From Ctena decussata (lineage: Eukaryota; Mollusca; Bivalvia; Lucinida; Lucinidae), in assembly GCA_963989385.1 (NCBI GenBank), contig OZ022498.1, positions 105,757,298-105,821,297 on the forward strand: DNA of 64,000 nt. The letters run 5' to 3'. Position numbers and translations under genes: made by a program. Below the pieces are notes generated by a model that did no database searches, was not told the origin of the DNA, and worked only from the letters and a program-made list of their open reading frames with translations. Positions 45,855 to 58,558 of this stretch are shown piece by piece. Every line of letters begins with the position of its first letter. The stretch's first letter is position 1.

Positions 45855-48819
45855 TAAAAGTATTTGTCACTCTGCTAAGCGAGATACCATCTAACGCGAC
45901 CAGCTACCTTAGCAATCCAGCCCAAAGTTGTCAAAAAGCTGACTTGGGTAGCGAGCGACCATGCTGCTAAAACCGAAAGTGAAAGTAACGTTGGTACGAG
46001 ATTTCGCGAGATAACGAAAAAAAATAAAATCTTATCACTGTGTATAACGGGCATGTTGGATGATAAAAATGCGAGTATTTCCGAAAGGCATAGCTGTTTT
46101 ATTCCTTTATGCTGAACGTATTTACAAATGATTGATACTATCGGTAAGCTTATAACGTTATTGCATGTAACTTTCTCAGCAATGAATTAGTTTTTTCATA
46201 TTGTCGTTGCATATTGTCCGTCATTTTATGCTTATCATCGTACCCGTTTTACACGGTGTTTTCACATTTGCAGTGACCATGATATTGCATTTGATTGGTC
46301 AATCGCTAAAATCTCAATCAGTGAAACCCGATAACTAGAGCGAATCCATGCTTACCTTTTAACACGGTTTACTTGTTTACAGAGGCCGATTTACATAACC
46401 AGTCACCCGTAGCGTGACCACAGGCCAATCGACGGGCGTGTTTCTTTTGTACACACTGAACGGCCATTGTTTTATCTTACTGACACGTGCCGAACTCAGT
46501 AAACTGATTTAATCACCGTTATACTGGATTAACAGCTGGGTGTCAATTATCTATGTGGCAATAAACAAATTCGGCCATGCGACACCAGACACTAAAGGTG
46601 AGAAAATCCGATGATAATTATGGTCGAGTACAGTCTGCCCAGCTCTCTTTTTCATACACCGCTTACCGTAATTTGCGTAAAACTTCCAGAATTTTACAAT
46701 TTTGCGATTTTTTTTAGTTGCCCGACCGGGCGTTGGCCTGGAAATTCCACTTGCCCGGATAAATTTCCAGCTTGTCCCGGGCGGTCGGGCAATGGATTTG
46801 TCAGCCGCTGGTAACGGCTTGAAAGTGTCCGTACCGGGTACCGATAAAATTTCCAATAGCTCCGTATCGGCCAAAAATGATCCGTAATATACGGTGATAC
46901 GGACGCTATCTGGAGCACTGTATCTAAGGACAAGACAGAAGAACTCAGCCCTTCAAAAACGGGGTCTACTTGCTAATAGTGAAACAAATTCTTTCATGAA
47001 GAGTTGACCCCCCCCCCAACACACACACACACAAAAGAAGGCAAGGCCAAAAATGAAAATTGTAGAATATGGAAAAATATACAAAATGAATATGATATGT
47101 TTGAAAACTAAAGTCTTAACTCAGATCTGCACTACCCAATATTCTCTAACCGAAACTTGAAATACACACATAACCATGATTTTTCAATCTTCCTTTTTTT
47201 TTTTTGCTTAAAAATTGTTTCCAAGCTCATGTCTACCCATTTTATAATTGAAATACTGTTCAAAAATTAACATTCCATTCATGCAATACCTTAGACACTG
47301 ACAGGGCTCCCACAGAAGTCAAACTGTGAAATTCCCTCACTTTTTCCTGACCTGAATTTCCAGATTTTTTAACCAACAAATGCTCGAAAAAGCCAAAGCC
47401 AAATGCCAATAACCTGGCATTAGTCTTTCTTGTAGTGTTGTCTACTTTGTCATTTTAGTGCAGGGGTTAAGAATAGTCTTCTTAAGTACTGTATTAATTC
47501 TAATTAACGCCCCTGCTCGAATAAACTTTCCCTGCATCTTTTCCAAACATAATGTTATATAACTTGCAATAACTACTGTTTGCTTCTCTAGATGAGGTAG
47601 CTCTTTGATACGGGGTCATTACTCATAAAGAAAAGAATTTACTCCCAGAGGAGCAAACTCTTTCCTTTAAGAGTTGACCTCTACTGAGAAGGGAGGCAAT
47701 AGTAGAGTTGCTTCCTCTGACAGTATACCCATTTATCTTAATACTGTTTTAAGAGGTGTTTTGGCAATGGCTGATTTACTACATTTTATGCTCTAAATAA
47801 AATCTGTGTCTGTAAAATGCAACGCCCCCGGGGCGTTTAATAGAATTAATATGGTATGCTTAAAAACACTGGTTGTGATCCCTCATCTGACATACCTCAA
47901 TGAGGCAGTTCAGATGAGGGTTTCAAATATATGTTACTATGAGAAATAAGAAAAATTATCCCATAGCCCCCTCTTATCTAGGAAGCCAGATGATGGTTAT
48001 GAAACGTATTTTGGCTTGATTACTCAGTGGTACCAGGTAGGTAGAACAGGTGTTAAAGTCTGTCAGATACATGTGTAAGTTGCAGTTTATCATGTGTTCA
48101 TACTTATCTACACTTCAACACTGTTTATGCAGCAGGATCTCTGATAAGATTTTATGCTACTGGAAGTTTTATTTGGTCAGATAGACTAGCTGCAGAACCC
48201 CCAAATGATTTCCCAACTGATCACAGTTAAGGGGTCCCAAAAGTCACGGAAAATTCAGATGGAAAAGCTGGAAAATTTAAATGTTTTCAAGGTGGGGGAA
48301 ATGGAAGATATGGAATTTAAGCTGAAAGTAAATTTCAGGGGGGGAGTTTGACAACATTCTTCGGAAGTGTAAGAATAAAAAAAAATGAAAATTACCTCAT
48401 TATTACATTGATGTACAGTAGTATGTGGTGCTCCACCAACAAAGACTAATGACCCATGATAATAGTTAATTTAAAAATTATTATATATATACAACCTGTG
48501 GAACAATCTCAAGTACATTTTAATTTTACGTTTTCAATTACCTGAACGATCATCATAATCTTCATGTAAAATTTCAATCAAAGTCTTCATGCTATAATAC
48601 AGTTTGACAAAGATCAAAACCCATTCAAGCACCACTGTGATTGTTCAATCTTTTCAAAAAGTTAAAATTTCTTCCCTGATAGTATTAATATGTAGCGCTC
48701 CCGGTAAAACAAGGATTTACCTATTTATTCTGCTTGAAGATGAGGTTTCCATCTTAAGATATGGCCCTAAATATCTAAAATCAGTTTCATGAAATTGAGC
48801 TATGACATATGGTAGGTTT

Positions 48820-48935
48820 TTTCCTTCTAAAACAATCCCAAATATCTAGATCCATCTTATAAGATGGATCTAGATTTTTGAGATTGTTTTTGAAAGGAAT
48901 AACCCCATCTTATAACCTAAGAAATACAGTAACAA
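48820..48935. repeat. Palindromic repeat, caatcccaaa/tctagatc family
   Basis: aaaacaatcccaaatatcta and the inverse tagatttttgagattgtttt flank a cttataagatgg centre. Same family as about 480-625 and 4780-4875. Confidence 0.65.
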
Positions 48936-49653
48936 TAGTTTTGAGATGATTTCAGATGACTCTATGCTCCAGAGAGGGCCTACAGAATTTTTTTTTATAG
49001 AGCAAATTAGTTAAAAGCTGGAGATGATGAAATAACTGATGATCTAAGATGTTCATAAAAACAGGTTAAAAACTCCCCTCGTTTGAACCGTCTCAGTGAG
49101 ATATGGGGTCTTAAGAGGGGTCTCACTCAATGTTTAAATTCCAAGAAATATCATCAATTAATTCCCTTCTCTGACCAGGTCTGATAAGTGTTTGAAATTT
49201 TAGTGGTGGTGGTGAAGCTGTTTAATGTCCACTGTAAACAGCTATGGTCATGTCGGGCCAGTGGTGGTGGTGGGGGGTGGGGGAGGCGCTGTTGCTCACT
49301 CAGTTGGTTCTACAGTCACAGGGCTACTGTACCACACGTTTTAAAAAGAAACTGAAAGAAATTTTCTCAGAATTAACAGTAAATCCACACCTTCTCTGGG
49401 CCTATGAGTAGATAAGTAATGTAGCAAGATTTCAAGCCAAATGTTTACTTGACTCTCAGCTGGTAGCAAGTCTTTATCAGAAAAGACCATTACCTGTATC
49501 CAAAATAATTTTTCAAACCATGGGAAATATGAACTGCTGATAAAATTAGGTCGAATCTGTTTATGTAGATGTGCATTTATTTGCCAAACAGCCGCTTCAG
49601 ACTCCCTGTTGAGCTACTGAAACACTCATTACCATATTTACCAGTTTAAAAAT

Positions 49654-49903
49654 TAAGGCGTATGGGCATACCCACATTTTTCTGCATTTTTTGCTATTTT
49701 TACAAAGGGGGGCACCAGTTTTGATTTCCTGCTTGCTTCTGTGGTGACATAATACTTCGAAACATGGAGTCTGCTCTTAAAAGAAGGAATTTGCTCCAAG
49801 TGGAGCAAATTCTTTCCCTTAACAGTTGACCTTAATGTAAGAAGGGAGGCAAAAACAACATGGCAGAGTTGCTTTCCAGTGCGAGTGTACCCGCTGACAT
49901 AAT
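49654..49903. repeat. Inverted-repeat element, aaggcgtatgg family
   Basis: Starts taaggcgtatgggcataccc and contains the ggagcaaattctttccc palindrome; related to 13066-13258, 20936-21345 and 62004-62228. Confidence 0.55.
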
Positions 49904-51283
49904 GAATGAGCTTGAGCTTAAGAGGAGACTGAAGATATAGGGGAGAGTCGGGTAACAGGCGGGTAAATTCGGACATGTATACCATTGCAAACAGTGAAAA
50001 TCCAGATGAGACGGCTCACTATGAGCCGTCTCATCAGGATTTTCACTGTTTGGCCAGTTATTGTTTTAGTTCCAGACAACTGACATATAAAGGAAAAAAT
50101 GTCACTGTCCGAATTTATCCGCCTGTCCTAAGTTACCCGACTCTCCCCTATATGTCCAGTATCCATCTCATCAAACAGCCTGCATATTGCCTGTACAAAG
50201 TCATCAGTCTTCTCTTCAGATTACCCTGAATCATGTGAACAGAGAAAATGTGTATCTGCGGGCTGATCTGAGTCTCCCTTACTAACATGATGCTTGCTGT
50301 ATAAAAGGGACCTTTTCTTGCGACACCAATTATAAACCTTTAGTAGTGTAGATTATGAAAGGAGCAGACTGGCCAGGATCTACATTGTTTGCTTTGCCAT
50401 GTTCTTATGACAAACAAACAGTACCAGAATAAAGAATTGGTCAATGTGACATAATCTATTTGAAAGTGTGGATAAGCCTTTATCAGAAGACTGTGTTAAC
50501 ACATAGGAGTTTATCGTGGATTATCCTATGTTTGTATCAATATCATATTGCATTATCAGCTTATATAACATTGAATTTTCATAAGCAGCAAATGTAATAC
50601 AACTGTCTACAAACATACGAACCAATGACTCAAGTCCCCCCCTTAATATGCTAATAAAAAGATACAGGAATAAAACACTCATTGAGAAGCAGAAGGCCTA
50701 AACTTCAGTCCCCCTTTAATCCGAGTGGTTCACTGCTTCAGCAACAAATCATTGATAATCAAAGAATAAATCATCTAGAATTGGAAGTCTTCTCCCATGT
50801 TTTAGTGACTTTACTTTATTTTGATATTCACCACTAACGACCCTAGTGGCAAATATATATAAAAAAAAGCCATATAAACGAGGTAGAAGGCTCTGATTTT
50901 GAGAAAAAAAGTGCTTATCACATGTTTGTGCAACTCATCACTGGGTACTCTCACGGGTACTCGGATCAGCCTGCATAGTCTTAAGTACCAGTCTCACCTG
51001 TCTAATGAACTTCCCAAAGATCTATGATACCAGCAACAAATTAAAGAAGACTGATCAGATTGTGTTAATCTCAGCCTTAGCTTTTGTATGCCATACGGCA
51101 TCTTTACATATCACAGGGTATAAACTAGTTGGACAAATTTTGCTCCCTGCCGAGACTTTGTCATATTTGACTTTTGCCAAGACTGTCTACTACCACTTAC
51201 TTCTTGTCGAGAAAACCGTCATCCTGCTCAGACTCTGCACTTCTGCTAAATTTCCAGGACCATCAGGATAGCCAGGAAGACAT

Positions 51284-51527
51284 CTGGGGCCAGTTGTTCA
51301 AAACTAACAACATCGTTAATTAATGTTTCGTTAAAATTTCAAACCCTAATATCTCAAATATATATGCTAATATTTTTTGTTGAAAGAATGTGAGAATCCT
51401 TTGCATTGCAAAAGCTTCTCACATTTTTTCAACAAAAAATTTCACTGTAATTAGTTATAAAACACTTAACGGGTTGACCTCTTAGTAAGCTCATTAGGCT
51501 AACAATGCTTTGAACATCTGGGCCCTG
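51284..51527. mobile_element. MITE with TIR cagggcccagttgttcaaa
   Basis: Left end ctggggccagttgttcaaaa, right end ctttgaacatctgggccctg, central hairpin gtgagaatcctttgcattgc. Lies 120 bp downstream of exon 1, just inside intron 1. Confidence 0.75.
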
Positions 51528-51648
51528 ACAGTTATCTCAGCTAGCACATGGTAATGGACAGGCTCAGCTGTAATGACCGACAGTCTTAGAAATTGGACTC
51601 AGGGGCCGGTATATACCGTGTGCCCACCAAAGTGCGAACCAAGCTTAC

Positions 51649-52114
51649 CTAGACTTAAAGTTAAATTCACAAACTGTTGTTTAGAATTCCACCATTCTTT
51701 TCTTCTTTCTAACATAGTCTCACTCTGCCACCATGTCCAATTATTTTGATTATTAAAATCCGTCATAAAATTAGCTGGATGTCTTTCCCTCGGGGACATC
51801 GCATCACAGATATGTCCACAGGATTTTCTGACTCCTGTCACCCCTGTCTGAAGACAAAATTCCTGGGGCTCGGTTAATCCACAAGTATTCGTAGCCTCCA
51901 CAGTCAAGTTGAAAGCTGCATTTTGAAATTCGGGAACACACTTTTGAGCCCTACCGTTCGAATCATAACAACTATTAGTGGCTCCTATACTTAAATGAGG
52001 TAGATGAAAGAACGCTAATAATATAGTTAAAAATTTCATCATCCTTATAACACTTAAAACATGAGAAAAGTATGTAGAAATTCCAAGACCACCTCTCTTC
52101 ACCCGCTCCGCCAT
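51649..52114 (-). CDS. LAMC1: Laminin gamma-1-like, exon 1 (signal peptide, LN domain start)
   Basis: The exon encodes a signal peptide and the start of the LN domain: CYDSNGRAQKCVPEFQNAAF, NLTVEATNTCGLTEPQEFCL, QTGVTGVRKSCGHICDAMSP, NQNNWTWWQSETML, ending VNLTLSLG. It matches vertebrate RPQRCMPEFVNAAFNVTVVA, EYCVQTGVTGVTKSCHLCDA and TTWWQSQTMLA. The donor is CTAG|gtaagc, phase 1. I used the first in-frame ATG (52114, context agtATGG) after an upstream in-frame stop. It gives MAERVKRGG and a 45-residue leader. A second start, ATGATG at 52042/52039, gives the classical leader MMKFLTILLAFFHLPHLSIGA and is equally plausible. Confidence 0.92.
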
Positions 52115-52510
52115 ACTTTCTGACAGTTTGCAAAGTTTACACAGCAATGCCTGATGGGAATGACAGGTGCCCGCTGATGTGGTTCCCGGTTCGTCGCACC
52201 ACAACGTCTCGCTTTACCTATAAAGCTGATAACCAATTTAGGCCAAGCAAACAAAATTATTAGTGTCAATATTGTTAAATGAGCCGCGTTTAAAGAAAAC
52301 GATACTTTCTGGCACCCTTGTTAAAGCTGCGCATCCTTGCACTCGCAGTCTGATCAGAGTGTTACGTTCACAATAAACGAACAATAGATTCTGAGGGCTC
52401 TAAAATGCAGACAGTGATGACTGCACAACTGCACAGGCCGAGCAGAATCTTCATTGGTTAACAATAGCCTCACCGGCTTCACCAGTCAGCCGAGTAGTAA
52501 TGCTGAACCA
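52115..52510 (-). promoter_or_regulatory. Putative 5' UTR and promoter region of the laminin gene
   Basis: Immediately upstream of exon 1. On the minus strand an attggtt (inverted CCAAT) is followed about 10 bp later by tttatag, a weak TATA-like run, near 52215-52240. A start site cannot be fixed from sequence alone; an upstream non-coding exon is also possible. Confidence 0.3.
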
Positions 52511-53695
52511 CTCAAAAGATTATCGCTGAAGAACAGGTAGGGTTAAGAGCCGGAAGGAGCACCACAGAACATATATTCAACTTGCTGGCCTCAGAATCCT
52601 TTCAACATCAGCAGAATTCATAGATGTCAAAAAGCATTTGACAGGGTATGGCATGAGCCTTATGGGCCACCATGCGGAAGTACACTAGTTCGTGCCATTG
52701 AGCATTTCTATGACAGAACTGCAAGTGCAGTTCAGATGAATAGCAGCACAGAAGAATGGCTCAGAACAACAGTTGGAGTTAGGCAAGAATGCCTTCTCTC
52801 AACACCCTCTTTAACTTTTTCTCTGATGCTCTGGAAGAACATGATGGAAAGATTAGCATAGGCGGCAGAATGCGGTTTGCCGATGACACTGACACACTCG
52901 CCGAGCAAGAGCAGAAACTAGAAACTTGAAAGTCTCGACAAAACCTGCACAAGATATAAAATGGAGATAAGTGCTGAGAAAATAAAGTTGATGGCAAACA
53001 GCGTGAACGACACCCTGAGAGAGATCAAAGTTAAAGGACAGAAGCTAGAAACGGTGATATCAAGGGCGTAGCTACCTATACGGCAAATACGCTAGTGCGT
53101 ATTGAAATTTTGTCAAAATTGACAAAATTTCAAAACGCACCTGCATATTTGCGTGCTGAATATTTATAAATTAGACAAGATTTCAATACCAATTACCAAA
53201 GTGGCTGAAATACTAGCTTTCCCTTCAAGCAGTAGAGAATAAAACATGGTTGTGCGTATTATGAAATTGACCCTAGTTACGCCCCTGGATATGCTTCAAG
53301 TACCTTGGAGTACGATGCCGGTTTCTTTTAAGGATTACAAGCCACTGCAGCTCTGACAAATCTGAAGCCAATATGGAGAGAAAACAAGATATCTCTTGGA
53401 CTGAAGTAGAAACTGATGGGCTCCCTAATCATATCAATTTTTCTCTATGCCTGTTAGTCGTGACCCTTGACAGCAGAGTTAGAAAAAATAATACAGGCCT
53501 TTGAGGTTAGATGCTATCGAAGGTTACTGAACGTCTCGTACAAGGACTAGATCACAAATGAGGATGATCGCAGAAAGGTCCAAACGGCCATTGTCAAGAA
53601 ACGGAAACTGAGGTAGTAGGACCACATTTCAAGGTCTTCTGGCCGCTTTGCAAATACAACTCTGCAGAGCATAGTGAAAGGATAAAGAACACGTT
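52510..53695 (+). pseudogene. Broken non-LTR retrotransposon (LINE) reverse transcriptase
   Basis: Plus-strand frames show successive reverse-transcriptase landmarks broken by stops and frameshifts: GRSTTEHIFNL, an AFDRVWHE-like block after a one-base deletion, IEHFYDRTASAVQMNSSTEE, TTVGVRQ, the catalytic RFADDTDTLAE (FADD codons at 52876-52887), FKYLG, LTNLKPIWRENKISLG and RCYRRLLNVSYKD. The order matches an invertebrate endonuclease/reverse-transcriptase protein C-terminal half. The 5' part with the endonuclease is absent, as in a 5'-truncated insertion. A 227 bp MITE interrupts it. Confidence 0.85.
53061..53287. mobile_element. MITE nested in the LINE, TIR caggggcgtagcta
   Basis: The left end caagggcgtagctacctata and right end ctagttacgcccctg are inverted. 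It is flanked by GATAT (53056-53060 and 53288-53292); joining the flanks restores the LINE text around FKYLG. A second copy lies at 59358-59594. Confidence 0.85.
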
Positions 53696-53819
53696 TGTTA
53701 TGTAAGTTTATTTGCTGTCCCCAGGGATAGCACTTCTGTACGGCAAAAGAATTTGAAAAAAAAAGAGAAAATAAAAATAGAAAACATGCAGGTAGAGCAC
53801 GGCAGATTGTATGGCTATG

Positions 53820-53990
53820 CAAAATATGCAAAATCCCTTTCCACCTGATCCTGTTTTCAGCCGCACTAGTGGTATTTTCTTCCCACCTCGCCTTCTGTCT
53901 GCCTCTTCCCACCTCGCCTTCTGTCTGCCTCTTCTTGCCGTGCAATATAGCATGGTGCTAGAATCGTCTTTGTTAAGCCAGAAGTCAAGA
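53820..53990 (-). pseudogene. LINE C-terminal fragment on the opposite strand
   Basis: The minus strand reads GRQKARWEE, ENTTSAAENRIRWKGIL, resembling the extreme C-terminus of the same kind of LINE protein (RGRQKKRWEDNI ... RTRWKGIV). A ~28 bp segment (cttcccacctcgccttctgt on the plus strand) is duplicated in tandem. This copy converges on the larger fragment to its left. Confidence 0.6.
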
Positions 53991-54229
53991 CCTTGAGATG
54001 TTGCCAAACCAGCCTAGTTTCCGTATCTTGACGTATCTCCTATGGCTTCTTGGATCTTTCTGCGAACATTAGTTACGTGTCCTAGTACGAGATGCTGAAG
54101 AAAGTTTGAAATATCACCCGCCGTTTTAACTGATATGGTTAGATTGCGAGAGAGTACTGCTGATAATTAGCACGACTTTGCGAAGCAAAGACGTGCTTAT
54201 AAAATGCCCTTTTGTGTGGGTCCGTGTGC

Positions 54230-54830
54230 GCGTGCAATTGCGCGTGGGCTCAGTTAGCTCAGTTTCTAAGTCTTCAAACTTGCTCCGTAGATTGGGCTGG
54301 GGAAGACCTATTAAAAGTAGCAAAGCATATTGGGTCATGACCTACATTTCACGGTTGATTGAACACAGAAGAAAATATACACCAGTTGCGTTTAGCTCGG
54401 TTTCTAACTAACAGCAAGGGCTAGTCTTTAATCTTGCTCCATAGATACGTCTTGGGAAAATCTACTGAAAGCAGCGATGCTTAGCTCAGTGTCTAAGTAA
54501 CCTCAAGGGCTAGAGTTTTCAAACTTGCCCCTAGGATAAGGTTAGGGAAAGTCTACGAAAATCAGCGATGCACATCAGACCATGACCTATATTTACGGAT
54601 GATCGAACATAGAACAATATTCACCTGTTGTTTTTTAGCTCAATTTATAAATATCCGCAAGGATCCGAGTCTTCAAACTTGTTCCATTGGTATGTCTGGG
54701 GAAGTCTACTGAAAGCAGAGATGCATATCGGGCCACGATCTACATTTCACTGTTGTTTTAACATAGAAAAATATTCACCTGTTACTTTTAGCTCAGTTTC
54801 TAAGTAACTATAGGTCTTCTACGAATTTTA
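54230..54830. repeat. Tandem repeat, about 150 bp unit, array A
   Basis: Units with tttagctcagtttctaagt, gtcttcaaacttgctccgta and tggttgattgaacatagaa recur with diverged spacing (about 54255, 54390, 54480, 54635, 54790). Confidence 0.75.
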
Positions 54831-55719
54831 AAAACTGTTTACACTTTCTAGTTCAGTGGTGGTAAGGTTTATTCACTGAATAAGGAATGTCACACCTGTC
54901 TGATTTAGCATACTATGCATGTGCAATCAATGATGCACTGTTCAAAATCTCTTACCTGGCTAATTGTGCGTAAATACATGCTTAGAAGCCACGCATCCTA
55001 TGACTCCTTAAAAAGGCCAAATTCTGAACTTCATGATTCCAATGCTTATACTCTACTGTTGAAATATTTGAACTGGATTCTTAACTAAAACTAGATATTT
55101 GTGGAAACTGGACCTAAAGACAGCTATTCAGAAAACCTTGAATAAAGGACATATGCAATACTGAAGGTCTTGAGAAACAGTTTTCAGCCTATTTATAAGA
55201 ACTTGTTGACTGGCTTTCGCCATGGCAGTACAGGCTTTGCAGAACTGATGCTTATCAATATATCTCTTTGCATAGACATCATTGGATTCTGATATCTTTC
55301 CCCATTCATCTTATTCATTTTACTGCTTACCATGTACATGCATATACTTGGATTTTTACTCAAAGTGATATAAAAACACAGGTGTGAATGTGGTCTTACA
55401 AGCAAATAAAGTTCCAAAATGATCTATAAAACTTGCACCACCTCACTAAATATTGGGACAGGAATGTCTGGGCAAACACTGTAGACCAAGACCAGACTGT
55501 TAAGGGACAGCAATAGTATTTCCCATTCTGCCAGCACCTTTGTGCCAAATTGATGATAGTCAAATCAGTGAAGCTTCTGGTAAAATCAACTTAATTTAGG
55601 TTTACAACGGCATCTGCTGCAGAGATGGCTTCTGTCAATATTAAAGCTGCTATGATAAGGTATTATATCAGGCATAAGCAGTCAGCTGTAGCAGAATAGG
55701 TTTAAATTGTGCTAAAATG

Positions 55720-56340
55720 GGCAGTCAACCTTTGCAAAAAGTGGACTTTGCGGTTCCGCATCAGACCTGTTCTTAAAATTTGTATAAGAGCTATACAAGG
55801 ACTGGAGTCTTCAAACTTGCTCCGTAGATACGTTTGGGAAAGATCCACTAAAAACAGCGATGTATATCCGGCCATGACATATATGTCACGCTTGACTGAA
55901 CATAGAAGAAAATATTCACCAGTTGCGTTTAGCTCAGTTTCTAGGTAACCACAAGGGCTAGAGTCTTCAAACTTGCTCTCCATAGATACGTCTGGGAAAG
56001 ATCTACTGAAAGCATTGATGCACATCGGGCAATGACCTTTATTTCATGGTTGATTGAACAAGGACAATACATTCACCTGTGTACATTCTAAGTAATCACA
56101 AGGGCTAGAGTCTTTAAACTTGCTTCAGAGATACATTATGGGAAGATCTACTGAAAGCAGTGATGTTGGGCCATATTCTATGTTTCATGGTTGATTGGAC
56201 ATAGAAAAAATATTCGCCTATTGCATTTAGCTCAGTTTCTAAGTAATCTCAAAGGAAAGAGTCTTCAAAGTTGCTCCATGGATACAGCTGGAGAAGACCT
56301 ACTGAAGGCAGTGATGTATTTCGGGCCATGAGCATGGTCC
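55720..56340. repeat. Tandem repeat, about 150 bp unit, array B
   Basis: The same unit as 54230-54830 (tttagctcagtttctaggta, agagtcttcaaacttgctct), at about 55800, 55930, 56085 and 56225. The two arrays are separated by about 0.9 kb of unrelated sequence. Confidence 0.75.
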
Positions 56341-57060
56341 GGTGATTTTTGTCTTATATCTGGAAGACTATTTGATGTATGAATATGATTCCTTGGCTAA
56401 TGACTCAGTATGAGCCGATGTTTGACCTCAAAGTAACATTTGGTCACAGGGACCTATATTTCATGGTACGGTGATTTTGCCTTATGATTTGAAGCCTTTT
56501 TGATGAACGAACGTGATGGCTTGGGATAATGACTCAGTGTGTCTTGATGATTGACCTCAAACTAACAGTAGTTACATTGACCTATATTTCATGTTCCCGA
56601 GATAGTGATGCTGCCTCATATTTCTAACATTTTTTTTCATGAATATACATCATACTTGGGCTCATGGTTTGTGCTGACACTGTGAGGGACCTCATACTTA
56701 TTTTAGGTTATTGTGACCTATATTCCATGGTCCAGTGATTTTAGTCAATATCTCTAATACTATTTCATGGATTTGCATCATACTTGGGTAAAGGCATTGG
56801 ACTGACACTATGGCCACAAACTAATTGTAGGACAGTGTGACCTATACTTCATGGTCCAGTCAATATCTCTTAAACTATTTCATTGACTTGCATTATACTT
56901 TGTGTAATGGTACATGTACATGCAGATACACTGACTGACCTCGTGTCACTTCTAGGTCACTGTGACCTATATTTAACATTGCATTGATATTGTCTTATCT
57001 CTGGCAATATTTTAGAGGTTTGAATTGTTCTTAGGAGAACTGTTTATTTTGACACTGCAG
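56330..57060. repeat. Tandem repeat, about 120 bp unit
   Basis: Units with gacctatatttcatggtccg, gtgattttgtcttatatctc and gcatcatacttgggtaatg recur six or so times (about 56330, 56450, 56575, 56700, 56830, 56960). It follows directly on array B and differs from it in sequence. Confidence 0.75.
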
Positions 57061-57799
57061 TAGATCTCATTTCACTTCGCCGGTATTGTCCATATTAAAC
57101 GTATGTTATTGCATAAAAAGCAGTGCCGAGAGGTATTAACAGCCGTGCATCAACAGGCGAAAAGCCGTGTTTCAACGATGTTTTTCACGCACTGTTGAAA
57201 CACGATGACAGAACTTTCGTTATGCTTGTGCCGGGCCACTAAAAACCGCCATGCACCTTTGTCTCTCCCGTTTCGGTCGAAAAATTGGTGGTGCGCCTCT
57301 CCTCTTTCGGTTAATTAACAATATAATTGGTTGCGTGCTACCTATGTATACTTGTGACGTCATCATACTTTGTACTCTTATTACGTCATAAAGTATTGAC
57401 ACGGATTTCAAAGCCATGTTGTCTTCATTCTCACGATTCCAAATGGAGAGTGTTAAAGAAAACATGCATCCTAAGCTTTCAGCAATCAAGAACTGCAGGA
57501 TGGTGCATGAATGGGCCAGGCATGTTCTGTATGGAATTTTTTGCTTTGATCAAGGTATCTGCTTTTTGTTGATGAATTTGCAACGACCATCATGGACTCT
57601 TTCCATAAATACTGAGGTTGAATAGGATGATGCCAGTGATTGATGGCAGCCATTTTGAACAGCTTGATGCTGTCGGGCCAGGAAGATGGATATTAATAAA
57701 AAATGATGCACCGGCGCGTTGGCTGTGAAACGGTGACAAAATATAGTGCCGTGTTTTCGCAAATCTTAACGAATATTTCGTTGAATTTATGCAATAACA

Positions 57800-57945
57800 G
57801 CGATCAAACATTTTTTTCCAATGCATTAACGTTTGCCAGGTCCCTTGGGAGATGTTGAAAACCTCGGCCTTCGGCCTCGGTTGTCAACATCTCCCTCGGG
57901 ACCTGGCAAACGTTAATGCATGAAAAACCATGTTTGATCCCTATA
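57800..57945. repeat. Foldback hairpin with cg-rich loop
   Basis: gcattaacgtttgccaggtc and the rest of a ~65 bp arm are mirrored in the second half; the loop is aacctcggccttcggcctcg. The outer arm gatcaaacattttt also pairs with aaaaccatgtttgatc. Confidence 0.8.
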
Positions 57946-58079
57946 TTGGTTAAACTCAAGCTCCCGCAAGTCGCACTTTATTGTCTTCTGACAAGTCTTG
58001 TTTCAGATATTTGCCTAACAAAGTTTCACAGAACCTCTAGATATCGTGAGAATAGTGTTAAAATATGCAGCAGCAGGTT

Positions 58080-58160
58080 TTCTTATTGAAATTGAAAAAT
58101 AGGGGGGGGGGGGGGAGGGAGTGGAGGGAGAGGTGGCGGAGGAGAGGTGGGCGGGGGTGT
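58080..58160. repeat. G-rich low-complexity tract
   Basis: A run of about 14 G followed by ggaggga/gtggcgg units. On the plus strand several G-runs are close enough to allow G-quadruplex formation. No other feature. Confidence 0.6.
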
Positions 58161-58558
58161 CTGCTTCATTCTTAAAGACGCATACGTATATTTATCTTGT
58201 CATTTGAAATGTTTTATACGCTTCATTTCTCAGCTTTTTCATGGGGGTAATACCATTTCTAAGCTATCGATCGAGACGGTGAAATGCAAAGACTATACAG
58301 TAATGGCTTTCGACCGAGCAGTACGGCCGTCGACAGAGCTACCTCTGATATATGCAGCGATGTAGGGAGGAAAATACGATTTCATGTTAATTAACAAAGA
58401 CGCTGAACTTTTCTTGAGGTATTTTTTTATTTGCTTACTAACCGGTATAATCCAGGAAATGTGTGTGAAAATGCCCGTTCCACAACACACACACACACAT
58501 TCCTATTTTGATACTTTTATTTATGTGGGAAACAAACTTCAAACAAATTCAAGTCTTA

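Larger units (their letters stand above)
35134..51648 (-). other. Intron 1 (16.5 kb)
   Basis: The largest intron. It contains a SINE (36422-36600), TIR elements (37868-38437, 39351-39665, 40624-42613, 43575-45854), MITE copies (39762-39998, 51284-51527), a perfect 61-bp palindrome (38438-38498) and several partial repeats. I see no independent gene. A first intron of this size often holds regulatory sequence, but no specific element could be identified. Confidence 0.7.

Noticed and set aside
57220..57626. Overlapping frames of 70-90 residues on both strands
   Set aside because: No known motif and no splice sites or start context; the surrounding inverted gttattgcataaa sequences suggest an unidentified repeat.
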